Shown here: piece after piece, positions 17,116-26,578 of the stretch
Position numbering within the stretch: position 1 is the stretch's first letter
How the letters are laid out: every line of letters starts with the position of its first letter
Assembly (NCBI RefSeq): GCF_008327825.1
Contig: NZ_AP019827.1
Coordinates: forward strand, 682,001 to 746,000
Length of the DNA: 64,000 nucleotides
Source of the DNA: Leptotrichia shahii
Lineage (GTDB): Bacteria; Fusobacteriota; Fusobacteriia; Fusobacteriales; Leptotrichiaceae
Reading direction: 5' to 3'
Translations under genes and position numbers: made by a program
The notes under the pieces: generated by a model
What the model was told of the DNA's origin: nothing
The model's input: the letters and a program-made list of their open reading frames with translations, nothing else
Database searches by the model: none

Positions 17116-20100
17116 TTGGATAATAACATTCAAAATGTAAAATTGCAAAAATATGAGCTTTCTAAAAATTCACTTTATGAGCCATATTTTGAAAAAGACA
17201 ATTGCGGTATGGGATTTATCGCAAATATTGACAATAAGAAAACTAATCAGATAGTAAAAGGCGGAATAAGAATTTTAGCGGGATTAGAACATCGTGGAGC
17301 AGAAGGATATGACTCGGAAACAGGAGATGGAGCAGGGCTTTTATTTGAAGTTCCCCACGAATTTTTTGCAGAAATAGTTCCAAATCTTCCAGAATTTGGA
17401 GATTATGGAGTTGGAAACATATTTTTCCCAACTGTAAAAGAAGAATTTGAAAAAATAAAATCTATTATTGAAGAAACTGTAAAAAACTCAAAAGATGAAA
17501 TTTTAACTTGGAGAGAAGTTCCAATTAAAAGAGATGCCGTAGGAGTTCAAGCACAATCTACAATGCCATCTGTCTGGCAGATTTTTGTAAAAAGAGTAAA
17601 TTCATCAAAAGATGATTTTGAAAAAAATCTTTATATTTTGAGAAGAAAAATTGAAAATGCTGTAAAAAAGGCAAACTGCGATACTGAAGATAAATTTTAC
17701 ATAACAAAATTATCTTCAAAATCAATAGTTTATAAAGGTCTAGTAAAACCTGACCAGATTGAAAACTTCTATATTGACTTGCAATCAAAAAAACTTGTAA
17801 GCTCATATTGCTTAGTTCACCAAAGATTCAGTACAAACACTTTTCCAGCGTGGAAACTTGCACATCCATTCAGATTTTTGGCACACAATGGGGAAATTAA
17901 TACGGTAAAAGGGAATGTAAACTGGATGAAAGCCAGAGAAATTACACTATCTTCGCCTAACTATGAAGATATAAAAGAATTATTTCCTGTAAATGATGAA
18001 GGGTGGTCGGATTCAGCTAATCTTGATGCCGTTATTGAACTTCTTGTATTTTCTGGAAAAACTTTGATGGAAGCAATTTCAATTTTAGTTCCTGCGGCTT
18101 GGGAGAAAGATCATACTAAATCTGAAGATTTAAAAGCGTTTTATGACTATTATTCAGGATTAATGGAAGCTTGGGACGGACCTGCAGCCATGATTATGAC
18201 TGATTCCAGATATTTGGTTGCAAAACTTGATAGAAACGGGCTTAGACCGCTTAGATATATTTTGACTGATGACAATCAGATGTTAGTTGGTTCTGAAGTT
18301 GGAACTTTGCCAATTAAACCTGAAAATATTGTTCAAAGTGGAAGAGTTAAACCTGGAAAAGTTTTTGTAATTGACCTGGAAGAGAAAAAATTGTATAAAG
18401 ATGACGAAGTTAATGAAAAAGTTTTAAATGGAACAGATTTTAAAAAATTGATTAAAGATAAGAAAAATGTAAATGACTTGATGAAGGAAGCTAATTTTAA
18501 CTATAACAAAACTAGAGATTTAGATGACATTTACAACAAATTAAAATTATTTAGCTATTCAAGGGAAGATTTGCACATCTTAATTTCAAGAATGGCTATA
18601 ACTGGGCAAGAACCACTTGGTTCAATGGGAAATGATGCAGCACTTTCTATTTTTGCCGAGAAGCCAAAATTGCTTTACAGCTACTTTAAACAATTGTTTG
18701 CGCAAGTAACAAATCCTCCAATTGACCCAATTAGAGAAAGTTTTGTTATGTCGCTTAGAACACAGCTTTACAGAAAAGCAAATATTTTGGAAGAAGTTCC
18801 TGAAGCTGGGGAAACTGTGGTTTTAGATTCTCCAATCATGGACAATAAAACTATGGAATTTTTGAAAAATTATGAAAGAAATGGTAAGAAGCCTTTTGTT
18901 TTAGATATAACTTTCAAGCCAACTGAAAACTTGGAAGAAAGACTGGATAAGATATTTAAGCTTGCTGAAGATGCAATTGATAGCGGAGTGAAATCAATTA
19001 TTTTATCTGACAGAAATGCGGATACTGAAAATGTCGCAATTCCAGCCTTACTTGCTGTTGCTGGGCTTCATCACTATTTAATTAGAAACAAAAAACGAAA
19101 TGAAATTGATATTTTGGTAGAAACTGGAGAAGCTAGGGAAATTATGCATTTTGCATTGCTGATTGGATACGGTGCAACTGCGATTAATCCTTACTTGGCA
19201 CTTGATTCAATTGAATATATGGTAAAAAATAAACTTTACTTGAATGCCGATGAATCTGAAATAAAAAATTTGCAATACAACTATTTGAAAGCTCAGAAAA
19301 AATCAATCTTGAAAACTATGTCAAAAATGGGAATTTCAACTGTTGACAGTTACAGAGGAGCACAAATTTTTGAAGCTGTTGGATTGTCAACTGAATTAGT
19401 AAAAAAATATTTCACAGGAACTGTTTCAAGAATCGAAGGACTTACAATTAAAACATTGGAAGATGAAGTCCTAAATAACTTTGATGATGCTATTGATTCA
19501 ATTAATCTTGGTGATGAAGCACTTTATGTGGATGGAGAATATTCTTGGATGAAAGAAGGAACGAACAGAATTCTTACTCCTGATGCAATTTCAAAAGTTC
19601 AAGATGCGGCAAATAGAAATGATTATAGCACTTATAAGGAATTTGCAAAACTTGTGAATGACCAAAGTCAGCATTTGCTTACAATAAGAGGAATGCTAAA
19701 ATTCCATTCTGATAGAAAACCTGTTTCAATTGACAAAGTTGAGCCAGTTGAAGCAATTATGAGAAGATTTGTTACTGGAGCAATGTCATTTGGTTCAATC
19801 TCAAAAGAAGCTCACGAGGCGATTGCAAGAGCATTAAATACAATCGGTGGTCGTTCTAACTGCGGAGAAGGTGGAGAAGATCCTAAAAGATTTCTGGATA
19901 ATAGAAGAAGTGCTACAAAGCAAATTGCATCTGGAAGATTTGGAGTTACAACGGATTACTTGGTAAATGCCGACGAGCTGCAAATTAAGATGGCTCAAGG
20001 AGCAAAACCTGGAGAAGGTGGACAGCTGCCTGGATTTAAAGTTAATAAGGAAATTGGAGCTACTCGTCATACAACACCTGGAATTAGCTTAATTTCTCCA

Positions 20101-21627
20101 CCACCACACCACGATATTTACTCAATCGAAGATTTGGCACAACTAATTTTTGACTTGAAAAATGTAAATGAAAAAGCTAGAATTAGCGTTAAATTAGTAT
20201 CTGAAGCTGGAGTTGGAGTCGTTGCTTCTGGAGTTGCTAAAGCAAAATCTGAAATGATTTTAATTTCTGGACATGACGGAGGAACTGGAGCATCTCCTCT
20301 ATCTTCAATTAAACATGCTGGATTACCTTGGGAATTAGGACTTTCTGAAGCTCACCAGATTTTAAAGGAACACAAATTGAGAAGCAGAGTTACCCTTCAA
20401 GTTGACGGGAAATTAAAAACTGGTAGAGATTTAGTAATTGGAGCGATTTTAGGAGCTGAAGAATTTGGATTTGCGACAATGCCGCTTGTAATTTTAGGAT
20501 GTATTATGATGAGAAAATGTCATACAAATATGTGTCCAGTTGGAGTTGCAACTCAATCTGAAGAACTTCGTAAGAAATTTACTGGACAATATGAAAATAT
20601 CATCAGATACTTTAGATTTATTTCACAGGAAGCAAGAGAAATTATGGCTGAACTTGGAGTTACACAACTTAGTGAATTAATTGGAAAAGCTGATGAATTC
20701 TTGGAAGTTTCTAAAACTCCAAAATTAGAAAAAGTTAAAAATGTAAACCTTGAAAAAATTCTTTATACTGACAAGAATAGTGAAAGTCCAAATGTAAAAA
20801 CTCAAAATCAAGACTTTAAAATGGAAAATATAATTGACAGAAAATTAATTAAGCTTGCTAAAGCAACTTTTGAAAGTGATAAAAATAATGTTCAAAAAAC
20901 TGTAATTAATGAAAAAATTGAAAACTTTGACAGAAGTTTCGGAGCGATGTTAAGTGGAGAAGTGGCTAGAACATTTGGTGGATACACACTTGAAGATGAT
21001 ACAATTACGCTAAACTTGGAAGGAATTGGTGGACAAAGTTTTGGGGTGTTTGGAGCAAAAGGTATAACTTATAACTTGACTGGACAATCAAACGATTACA
21101 TCGGAAAAGGACTGTTTGGAGCAAAGATTATTATTAAAAAACCTGAAGTTTCTAAATACGAGGCAGATGAAAATATAATTGGAGGAAATGCCATTTTATA
21201 CGGTGCAATTAGAGGAGAAGCTTATTTAAACGGAGTTGCTGGAGAAAGATTCTGTGTTAGAAACTCTGGAGCGGTTGCTGTTGTAGAAGGTGTCGGAGAT
21301 CACGGCTGTGAATATATGACTGGAGGTCGTGCTATTGTTTTAGGAGAAACTGGGAAAAACTTTGCTGCTGGTATGAGCGGTGGAATTGCTTATGTTTATG
21401 ATAAAAACAACACTTTTGAGAAAAATTTGAATAAAGAAATGGTCGATTTTGACGAACTTAACGAAGTTTACGAAAATGAAATAAAAACTTATGTGAAAAA
21501 ACACTTTAATTATACAGGAAGTGCCATTGCAAAGGAAATTTTAAATAATTGGGAAGCTGAAAAACAAAACTTTAAAGTTGTTATTGCACCTGAATTTAAA
21601 GAAATATTTGAGAGAGGTGAGGCTTAA
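17116..21627 (+). CDS. gltB: Glutamate synthase (NADPH) large subunit
   Basis: GltB moves the amide nitrogen of glutamine onto 2-oxoglutarate, yielding two glutamates. The 1503-residue chain opens with a 29-residue propeptide before the class II amidotransferase nucleophile Cys30 (NCGMGF), as in processed GOGAT. The central domain, the FMN-binding synthase domain (GGRSNCGEGGEDP, SGHDGGTGASP) and the 3Fe-4S cysteines Cys1129, Cys1135 and Cys1140 (C-x5-C-x4-C) follow. The C-terminal GXGXG beta-helix ends the chain. The frame is open from a TTG at 17101, but that would place the GGAGG inside the gene. The TTG at 17116 sits 8 bases after GGAGG, so it is the likely start. gltD begins 2 bases after the stop. 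Confidence 0.96.
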   Translation: MDNNIQNVKLQKYELSKNSLYEPYFEKDNCGMGFIANIDNKKTNQIVKGGIRILAGLEHRGAEGYDSETGDGAGLLFEVPHEFFAEIVPNLPEFGDYGVGNIFFPTVKEEFEKIKSIIEETVKNSKDEILTWREVPIKRDAVGVQAQSTMPSVWQIFVKRVNSSKDDFEKNLYILRRKIENAVKKANCDTEDKFYITKLSSKSIVYKGLVKPDQIENFYIDLQSKKLVSSYCLVHQRFSTNTFPAWKLAHPFRFLAHNGEINTVKGNVNWMKAREITLSSPNYEDIKELFPVNDEGWSDSANLDAVIELLVFSGKTLMEAISILVPAAWEKDHTKSEDLKAFYDYYSGLMEAWDGPAAMIMTDSRYLVAKLDRNGLRPLRYILTDDNQMLVGSEVGTLPIKPENIVQSGRVKPGKVFVIDLEEKKLYKDDEVNEKVLNGTDFKKLIKDKKNVNDLMKEANFNYNKTRDLDDIYNKLKLFSYSREDLHILISRMAITGQEPLGSMGNDAALSIFAEKPKLLYSYFKQLFAQVTNPPIDPIRESFVMSLRTQLYRKANILEEVPEAGETVVLDSPIMDNKTMEFLKNYERNGKKPFVLDITFKPTENLEERLDKIFKLAEDAIDSGVKSIILSDRNADTENVAIPALLAVAGLHHYLIRNKKRNEIDILVETGEAREIMHFALLIGYGATAINPYLALDSIEYMVKNKLYLNADESEIKNLQYNYLKAQKKSILKTMSKMGISTVDSYRGAQIFEAVGLSTELVKKYFTGTVSRIEGLTIKTLEDEVLNNFDDAIDSINLGDEALYVDGEYSWMKEGTNRILTPDAISKVQDAANRNDYSTYKEFAKLVNDQSQHLLTIRGMLKFHSDRKPVSIDKVEPVEAIMRRFVTGAMSFGSISKEAHEAIARALNTIGGRSNCGEGGEDPKRFLDNRRSATKQIASGRFGVTTDYLVNADELQIKMAQGAKPGEGGQLPGFKVNKEIGATRHTTPGISLISPPPHHDIYSIEDLAQLIFDLKNVNEKARISVKLVSEAGVGVVASGVAKAKSEMILISGHDGGTGASPLSSIKHAGLPWELGLSEAHQILKEHKLRSRVTLQVDGKLKTGRDLVIGAILGAEEFGFATMPLVILGCIMMRKCHTNMCPVGVATQSEELRKKFTGQYENIIRYFRFISQEAREIMAELGVTQLSELIGKADEFLEVSKTPKLEKVKNVNLEKILYTDKNSESPNVKTQNQDFKMENIIDRKLIKLAKATFESDKNNVQKTVINEKIENFDRSFGAMLSGEVARTFGGYTLEDDTITLNLEGIGGQSFGVFGAKGITYNLTGQSNDYIGKGLFGAKIIIKKPEVSKYEADENIIGGNAILYGAIRGEAYLNGVAGERFCVRNSGAVAVVEGVGDHGCEYMTGGRAIVLGETGKNFAAGMSGGIAYVYDKNNTFEKNLNKEMVDFDELNEVYENEIKTYVKKHFNYTGSAIAKEILNNWEAEKQNFKVVIAPEFKEIFERGEA

Positions 21628-21629
21628 AA

Positions 21630-23081
21630 ATGGGAAAACTAGGTGGATTTTTAGAAATACATAGAGAAGAGAAAAAAATTAGGGAAATTTCTGACAGAAT
21701 TAAAGATTTTAATGAAATTGACATCCCTTTAAATGATGAATACATAGAAACACAGGCGGCTAGATGTATGGACTGCGGAGTTCCTTTTTGCCATTGGGCC
21801 TGTCCAGTTGACAACCACTGTCCTGAATGGCAGGATTTAGTCTATAATGGAGAATGGAAAAAGGCTTTGGACTTACTTTTGTCAACAAATCCATTTCCTG
21901 AATTTACTGGGCGGATTTGTCCAGCACTTTGTGAAGGAAGCTGTACTTTAGGAAAAAATGACAAGCCTGTAACTACTAAAAATATTGAACTTGCCCTTAT
22001 TGAAAAAGGTTGGAAAAACGGATGGGTAAAACCAAAAACTCCTAAAAAAAGATTTGACAAAAAAATTGCAGTAATTGGAAGCGGACCATCTGGACTGGCT
22101 GCCGCTCAAACTTTAAACAGATTTGGCTACAATGTGACAGTCTATGAAAAAAATGAGAGAGCTGGTGGATTACTTGCACTTGGAATTCCTGATTTTAAGC
22201 TTGATAAGAAAATAATTGACAGAAGAGTAAAACTTATGGAAGAAGAAGGTGTTAAATTTATTTACAACACTGAAGCTGGAAAAGATATTTCCAACAAAGA
22301 ACTGGAAAAAGAGTTTGACATAATTCTTATGTCTTGCGGATCAAAACAAGCTAGAGATTTAAATATTAGAGGAAGAGAAGCAAAAGGCGTTTATCTTGCA
22401 ATGGACTTTTTGACTCAGCAAAACAGAAAAGTAAATAATATTCCTTTGTATAACGAAGAAATTGATGTAAAAGATAAAAATGTGCTTGTAATTGGTGGTG
22501 GAGATACTGGTTCTGACTGTGTTGGAACTTCTGTAAGACAAGGTGCTGCCAGTGTAAAACAAATTGAAATTTTAAATAAGCCATCTGAAACTCGTACATC
22601 AAAAAATCCTTGGCCACAATTCCCAATGTATCTAAAAACTTCGACTTCTCACAAGGAAGCGACAGAAGTTTACGGAAATGACCCAAGGGAATGGAATATT
22701 ACAACAAAAGAATTTGTAAAAGATGAAAACGGCAATCTTTGTGGAGTAAAAATTGCAAAAGTTGAAAGTTTTGTAAATGAAGATGGAAGACTTGGATTTA
22801 GGGAAGTTGAAGGCTCTGAAGAAATAATGAAAGTTGACTTTGTCTTTTTAGCAATCGGATTTTTACATCCATATTTTGAAGGACTTTTAGAAAACTCAAA
22901 AGTTGAATTGGACGGGCGTGGAAATGTTAGTGCAAATGTCATCGACTTTAAAACTTCTGCTCCAAAATATTTTGCCGCAGGAGATGTAAGACGAGGGCAA
23001 TCACTTGTTGTTTGGGCAATTAGTGAAGGTAGAAATGCTGCGAAGGCTATTCATGAATATTTGAGAAAAAATAAAAACTAA
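21630..23081 (+). CDS. gltD: Glutamate synthase small subunit
   Basis: The 483-residue subunit takes electrons from NADPH through FAD and 4Fe-4S clusters to GltB. Its N-terminal cysteines are in CMDCGVPFCHWACPV and CPALCEGSC. The FAD-binding motif GSGPSGLAAAQ and the NADPH motif GGGDTGSDCVG follow, and the C-terminal AAGDVRRGQSLVVWAISEGR is the FAD-contact segment. It is tightly coupled to gltB, with the ribosome binding site inside the gltB end. A bidirectional-looking terminator follows. Confidence 0.95.
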   Translation: MGKLGGFLEIHREEKKIREISDRIKDFNEIDIPLNDEYIETQAARCMDCGVPFCHWACPVDNHCPEWQDLVYNGEWKKALDLLLSTNPFPEFTGRICPALCEGSCTLGKNDKPVTTKNIELALIEKGWKNGWVKPKTPKKRFDKKIAVIGSGPSGLAAAQTLNRFGYNVTVYEKNERAGGLLALGIPDFKLDKKIIDRRVKLMEEEGVKFIYNTEAGKDISNKELEKEFDIILMSCGSKQARDLNIRGREAKGVYLAMDFLTQQNRKVNNIPLYNEEIDVKDKNVLVIGGGDTGSDCVGTSVRQGAASVKQIEILNKPSETRTSKNPWPQFPMYLKTSTSHKEATEVYGNDPREWNITTKEFVKDENGNLCGVKIAKVESFVNEDGRLGFREVEGSEEIMKVDFVFLAIGFLHPYFEGLLENSKVELDGRGNVSANVIDFKTSAPKYFAAGDVRRGQSLVVWAISEGRNAAKAIHEYLRKNKN

Positions 23082-23141
23082 TATTATTAGCCTGAATAAT
23101 AGAATTTAAAATCATATATTTAATTTAAATTAATATAATAA

Positions 23142-23192
23142 TAAAAAAAGGACTGTTTTATAAAAACAATTTTGTAAAGCAGTCTTTTCTTA
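23142..23192. terminator. Terminator between gltD and the minus-strand amidotransferase gene
   Basis: AAAAAGGACTGTTTTATAAAA pairs with TTTTGTAAAGCAGTCTTTT with few mismatches. A-runs on one side and T-runs on the other mean it could stop transcription from both sides. Confidence 0.75.
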
Positions 23193-23213
23193 ATTTTATA
23201 AAAAAATCGTAAA

Positions 23214-23957
23214 TTAATCTTTTTTTCTTAAACTTACTTCATTTATGAATTTTTTAAATAATTTTTGTGCAAGTTCATCATTAATTGCCATCATTTCTGG
23301 ATGCCATTGGACTCCAATGATAAAAGTTTTATTTGAAATATTTTCAATTGCTTCAATTACTCCATCTGTACTTTTTGCAATTGTAGAAAATCCTGGTGCT
23401 AGCTGGTTTATCGTTTGGTGATGGTAACTGTTTATAAATCCAATCCCTTCAGGATAAATGTCGCTTAAAAAGCAGTTGGTTGCTACAGAAATAGAATGAG
23501 TTGGAGTATGGGCTCTAGCCTTTTGAAAATGCTTTATTTTAACATTTTCATCATAAGAAAGATCTTGGTAAAGTGATCCGCCACATTCAACATTAATTAT
23601 CTGCATTCCACGGCAAATTCCGAAGATTGGCTTTTCATAGGTAATTGCATAACGGATAAGAAGTGAGTCAAATTTATCACGTTCTGGAAAAATTTCTCCT
23701 AGTTTCTCTTTTGGCTCTTCCCCGTAAAGAAGCGGAAAAACATCATTTCCCCCAGTTAAAATTATTCCATCCACACTTTTTACAAATTCCTCAATGATGT
23801 CTTCGTGCTCATTCAAAGGTAGAATATGTGGCACTCCACCAGCATTTATGACGGCATTAATATAGGAAACATCCACATAAGATCGTTTATATCCAGCAAA
23901 TAGCCCTTTTTCCAGTCCAAGTATATTACTTGAGATTCCAATAATAGGTTTTTTCAT
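23214..23957 (-). CDS. Gamma-glutamyl-gamma-aminobutyrate hydrolase-like class I amidotransferase
   Basis: The 247-residue product belongs to the peptidase C26/PuuD group, which cleaves gamma-glutamyl amide bonds in the cytoplasm. The nucleophile is Cys115 in FGICRGMQ; the oxyanion region is LTGGNDVFP; the His/Glu pair is GVQWHPE (H219, E221); SYHHQTINQL is a family landmark. The longer frame begins at 23999, but the ATG at 23957 has a GGAGG ribosome binding site and begins the conserved KKPIIGIS strand. No other putrescine-pathway gene is near, so the substrate is open. Its end lies 132 bases from gltD on the opposite strand. Confidence 0.85.
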   Translation of the reverse strand: MKKPIIGISSNILGLEKGLFAGYKRSYVDVSYINAVINAGGVPHILPLNEHEDIIEEFVKSVDGIILTGGNDVFPLLYGEEPKEKLGEIFPERDKFDSLLIRYAITYEKPIFGICRGMQIINVECGGSLYQDLSYDENVKIKHFQKARAHTPTHSISVATNCFLSDIYPEGIGFINSYHHQTINQLAPGFSTIAKSTDGVIEAIENISNKTFIIGVQWHPEMMAINDELAQKLFKKFINEVSLRKKD

Positions 23958-24023
23958 AGTTTTCCTCCGAGTTGTAAAAATATATATGAATTTAAGCATA
24001 TATTTTTCTGTTAGTCAATTATT

Positions 24024-24803
24024 TTATATGATTTTTTTTATATTATCAACAATTTGTTCAAGAGTTTCCATAAAAAAAATATTTTTTTCTTCCAAATACA
24101 TATATGAAAATAATAAATTTAAGTTTTCTTCAAAATTTTTAGGTAAAATTTTACATTGTTTTTTACAAAGCTGAACTAATCGTTTTTCACCTGGATGTGT
24201 TATTTCATTTATTGCGAATAATAAGTCGAAATAAGAGGCTAAAAATTCTGTTATTCTATGATTTATGCTTACAAAGTCTTTTCTTAAAATTGCTTTTTTT
24301 ATTTGTTTTGGGTATGCTGGCATTGAAGAATCAATTAATTCCAGTTGTCTTTTTATGATATTTTCTCTTAGCTGTTTTGGATAAGGTATTGAATATTTAT
24401 TTTTATATTTTTCAAGTTTTCCATTTTTGTCGTATAAAATTTTGCATGTAATTAAATTATGCCACATGCAAGTTGTGTAGGAATTGCTCGGCTGACATTC
24501 AACGACTACCCTTTGAATACCTTTCATAAAGTCTTCCATATCCCGATATAAAATGTCAATTTCAATTCCATTGTTTAAAACACAGTTGTCTTCATATTCC
24601 CAAAAGCTATTTCCAATTTCCATATAGCTGCAGAATTTTTGTAGAATATTTTTTCTTTTTTCTTCACTAACTGGTGAAGTTACATAAAGGTATACATCAT
24701 AGTCTGACTTTTCATCATAATTTGCTCCCGCTCGTGAACCTCCCAATGCGATTGCCTCAACTTCTTCTAATAAAGATAATTCCTTAAATAATTGTTCTAC
24801 CAT
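24024..24803 (-). CDS. Nucleotidyltransferase-domain protein
   Basis: The 259-residue product has an N-terminal pol-beta-type nucleotidyltransferase motif, GGSRAGAN...SDYDVYLY (GGSRA at 21-25, metal aspartates D34 and D36). The family includes aminoglycoside adenylyltransferases and MNT-type toxins/antitoxins, but the remainder (PYPKQLREN, KAILRKDF) is only typical of generic NTP_transf_2 proteins with a helical C-terminal domain. A GGAGG ribosome binding site precedes the ATG. No partner HEPN gene is adjacent. The substrate is unknown. Confidence 0.7.
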   Translation of the reverse strand: MVEQLFKELSLLEEVEAIALGGSRAGANYDEKSDYDVYLYVTSPVSEEKRKNILQKFCSYMEIGNSFWEYEDNCVLNNGIEIDILYRDMEDFMKGIQRVVVECQPSNSYTTCMWHNLITCKILYDKNGKLEKYKNKYSIPYPKQLRENIIKRQLELIDSSMPAYPKQIKKAILRKDFVSINHRITEFLASYFDLLFAINEITHPGEKRLVQLCKKQCKILPKNFEENLNLLFSYMYLEEKNIFFMETLEQIVDNIKKII

Positions 24804-24849
24804 TTTTTCCTCCTAAAATTATACTAATAGATATATTTTATCACTAAAT

Positions 24850-24956
24850 ATTTGATTTTTCTATAATTTTTTATTTGATTTAAAAATTTTTATAAAAATA
24901 ATTTGATTATCAAAATAAATAATGATATAATATTTTTGATATAAAAATATTTGATT
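24850..24956 (+). promoter_or_regulatory. Four ATTTGATT direct repeats across the nik promoter region
   Basis: ATTTGATT occurs at 24850, 24873, 24901 and 24949. The last two extend to ATTTGATTAT. One overlaps the -35 box and one lies just downstream of the -10 box, positions suited to repressor sites. The AT-rich background weakens the case. Confidence 0.3.
24903..24931 (+). promoter_or_regulatory. Promoter of the nikABCDE operon
   Basis: TTGATT at 24903-24908, a 17-base spacer and a perfect TATAAT at 24926-24931, 46 bases before nikA. Confidence 0.65.
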
Positions 24957-24976
24957 ATAGGAGGATATATTCTAAA

Positions 24977-26563
24977 ATGAAAAAAAAGAAAAATTTTAAA
25001 TTTTTATTATTGTTGACAGGAATTTTATTGTTTGTGCTGTCTTGTGGAGGAAATGTCAGAAAAAATGCCAGCAAGGACGAGATTATAGCAGCTAATTTCA
25101 GGGATATTCGTGACTTGAATCCGCATAATTATGCTGGGGAGCTGTATGCACAGAATATTTTATATGAAGGGCTTGTAACAATTAACAAGGATGGAAGCAT
25201 TGCACCGCAGCTTGCTGAAAAATGGGAAATTTCAAAGGATGGACGTGAATATACGTTTCATCTGAGAAAAAATGTAGTATTCTCTGATGCAGAAAAATTT
25301 GATGCAAAGGCTGTAAAAGCTAACTTTGATGCAATTATGGAAAATAAGGATAGACATGGATGGCTTGAAAGTGTACGACTTTTTGATGGATTTGAAACGC
25401 CTGATGACTATACATTTAAAATAAAATTGAAGGAACCATATTATCCAATGCTAATTGAACTTGGTTCAATACGTCCATTCAGATTTATTTCACCCAAAGC
25501 TATGAAAAATGGGAAAAGTACAAAAAATGGAGTAGATAAATATGTTGGAACAGGACCTTATGTGCTAAAATCAAATAAAACTGATGAAGAAGCTGTTTTT
25601 GAAGTGAATGATAAGTATTGGGGAACAAAGCCAAAAATTAAGAGAATCCGTGTGAAAGTCATTCCTGAAGAGCAAACAAGAGCTTTGGCACTTGAAAAAG
25701 GGGATATTGATATTGTGTTTGGACGTGATATGATTGATAGTGAAACATTTAAGAAATTTAAAGATAAAAAAGGATTCTCGGCTATGATGTCTGAACCTGT
25801 AGCAACAAGAATGATGCTTGTGAATACAACAAAAGGTGCATTGGCTGATAAGAATGTACGTAAGGCTTTACAGCATGTATTGAATAAAAAAGAAATTTCT
25901 GAAGGAATCTTTGAAGGAACTGAAACACCTGCAGATACAATTCTTGCGAAAACAGTGCCTTATGCAAATATTAATGTTCCAGTTTACAATTATTCATTAG
26001 ACGAAGCTAAAAAATTGCTAGATGCGGCAGGATGGACTGCAGGAGCTGATGGAAAAAGACAAAAAAATGGAAAGCCTTTAATAATTACATTAAATTATAA
26101 TGCTGACAGTGTAAGTGAAAAGGCAATTTCAGAGTATTTTGCACAACAGCTGGCTAAAATTGGAGTAGAATTAAAAACGGCTGGGGAAGAAGAGCAGTCT
26201 TACAGAGATAGAATGAAAAAAGGTGATTTTGATATCGTATTCAATATTTCATGGGGAGTACCTTATGATCCGCAATCATTCCTAGGAGGTATGAGAAAAC
26301 CTGTTTATGGAGATTATGCGGCACAGCAAGGATTATCTCAAAAGGCACAGATTGATGATTCAATTTTGAAAGGGTTAAAAACAACAAGTGAATCTGAAAG
26401 AGCCGAACTGTTTAAATACGTATTGACGACATTGCAAGATGAAGCTGTTTATATTCCAGTTACTTATGAAACAAACAGAGTAATCTTTAATGACAGAGTA
26501 AAAGGTGTTAAATTTGGTACATCACTGTATGAAGTGCCATATTATTCAATGAACTTGAAATAA
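24977..26563 (+). CDS. nikA: NikA-type ABC transporter substrate-binding lipoprotein
   Basis: Captures nickel (or a related metal or peptide ligand) for import. The 528-residue SBP_bac_5 protein begins with a lipoprotein signal (LLFVLSC, Cys23), so it is membrane-anchored. It aligns along its length with E. coli NikA: LNPHNYAGELYAQNILYEGLV, RHGWLESV, YYPMLIELGSIRPFRFISP, GTGPY, and WGVPYDPQSFLGGMRKP near the end. The RPFRF region, which includes a nickel-complex contact in E. coli, is kept. The His expected in the PYDPH loop is Gln433. It heads a five-gene operon whose order matches nikABCDE. Dipeptide specificity remains possible. Confidence 0.82.
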   Translation: MKKKKNFKFLLLLTGILLFVLSCGGNVRKNASKDEIIAANFRDIRDLNPHNYAGELYAQNILYEGLVTINKDGSIAPQLAEKWEISKDGREYTFHLRKNVVFSDAEKFDAKAVKANFDAIMENKDRHGWLESVRLFDGFETPDDYTFKIKLKEPYYPMLIELGSIRPFRFISPKAMKNGKSTKNGVDKYVGTGPYVLKSNKTDEEAVFEVNDKYWGTKPKIKRIRVKVIPEEQTRALALEKGDIDIVFGRDMIDSETFKKFKDKKGFSAMMSEPVATRMMLVNTTKGALADKNVRKALQHVLNKKEISEGIFEGTETPADTILAKTVPYANINVPVYNYSLDEAKKLLDAAGWTAGADGKRQKNGKPLIITLNYNADSVSEKAISEYFAQQLAKIGVELKTAGEEEQSYRDRMKKGDFDIVFNISWGVPYDPQSFLGGMRKPVYGDYAAQQGLSQKAQIDDSILKGLKTTSESERAELFKYVLTTLQDEAVYIPVTYETNRVIFNDRVKGVKFGTSLYEVPYYSMNLK

Positions 26564-26578
26564 GAAGGAAATTAAGAA

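Noticed and set aside
24024-24803. Nucleotidyltransferase as the MNT half of a HEPN-MNT toxin-antitoxin pair
   Set aside because: At 259 residues it is too long for a minimal MNT antitoxin and no HEPN gene is adjacent; the RX6H protein is about 14 kb away.
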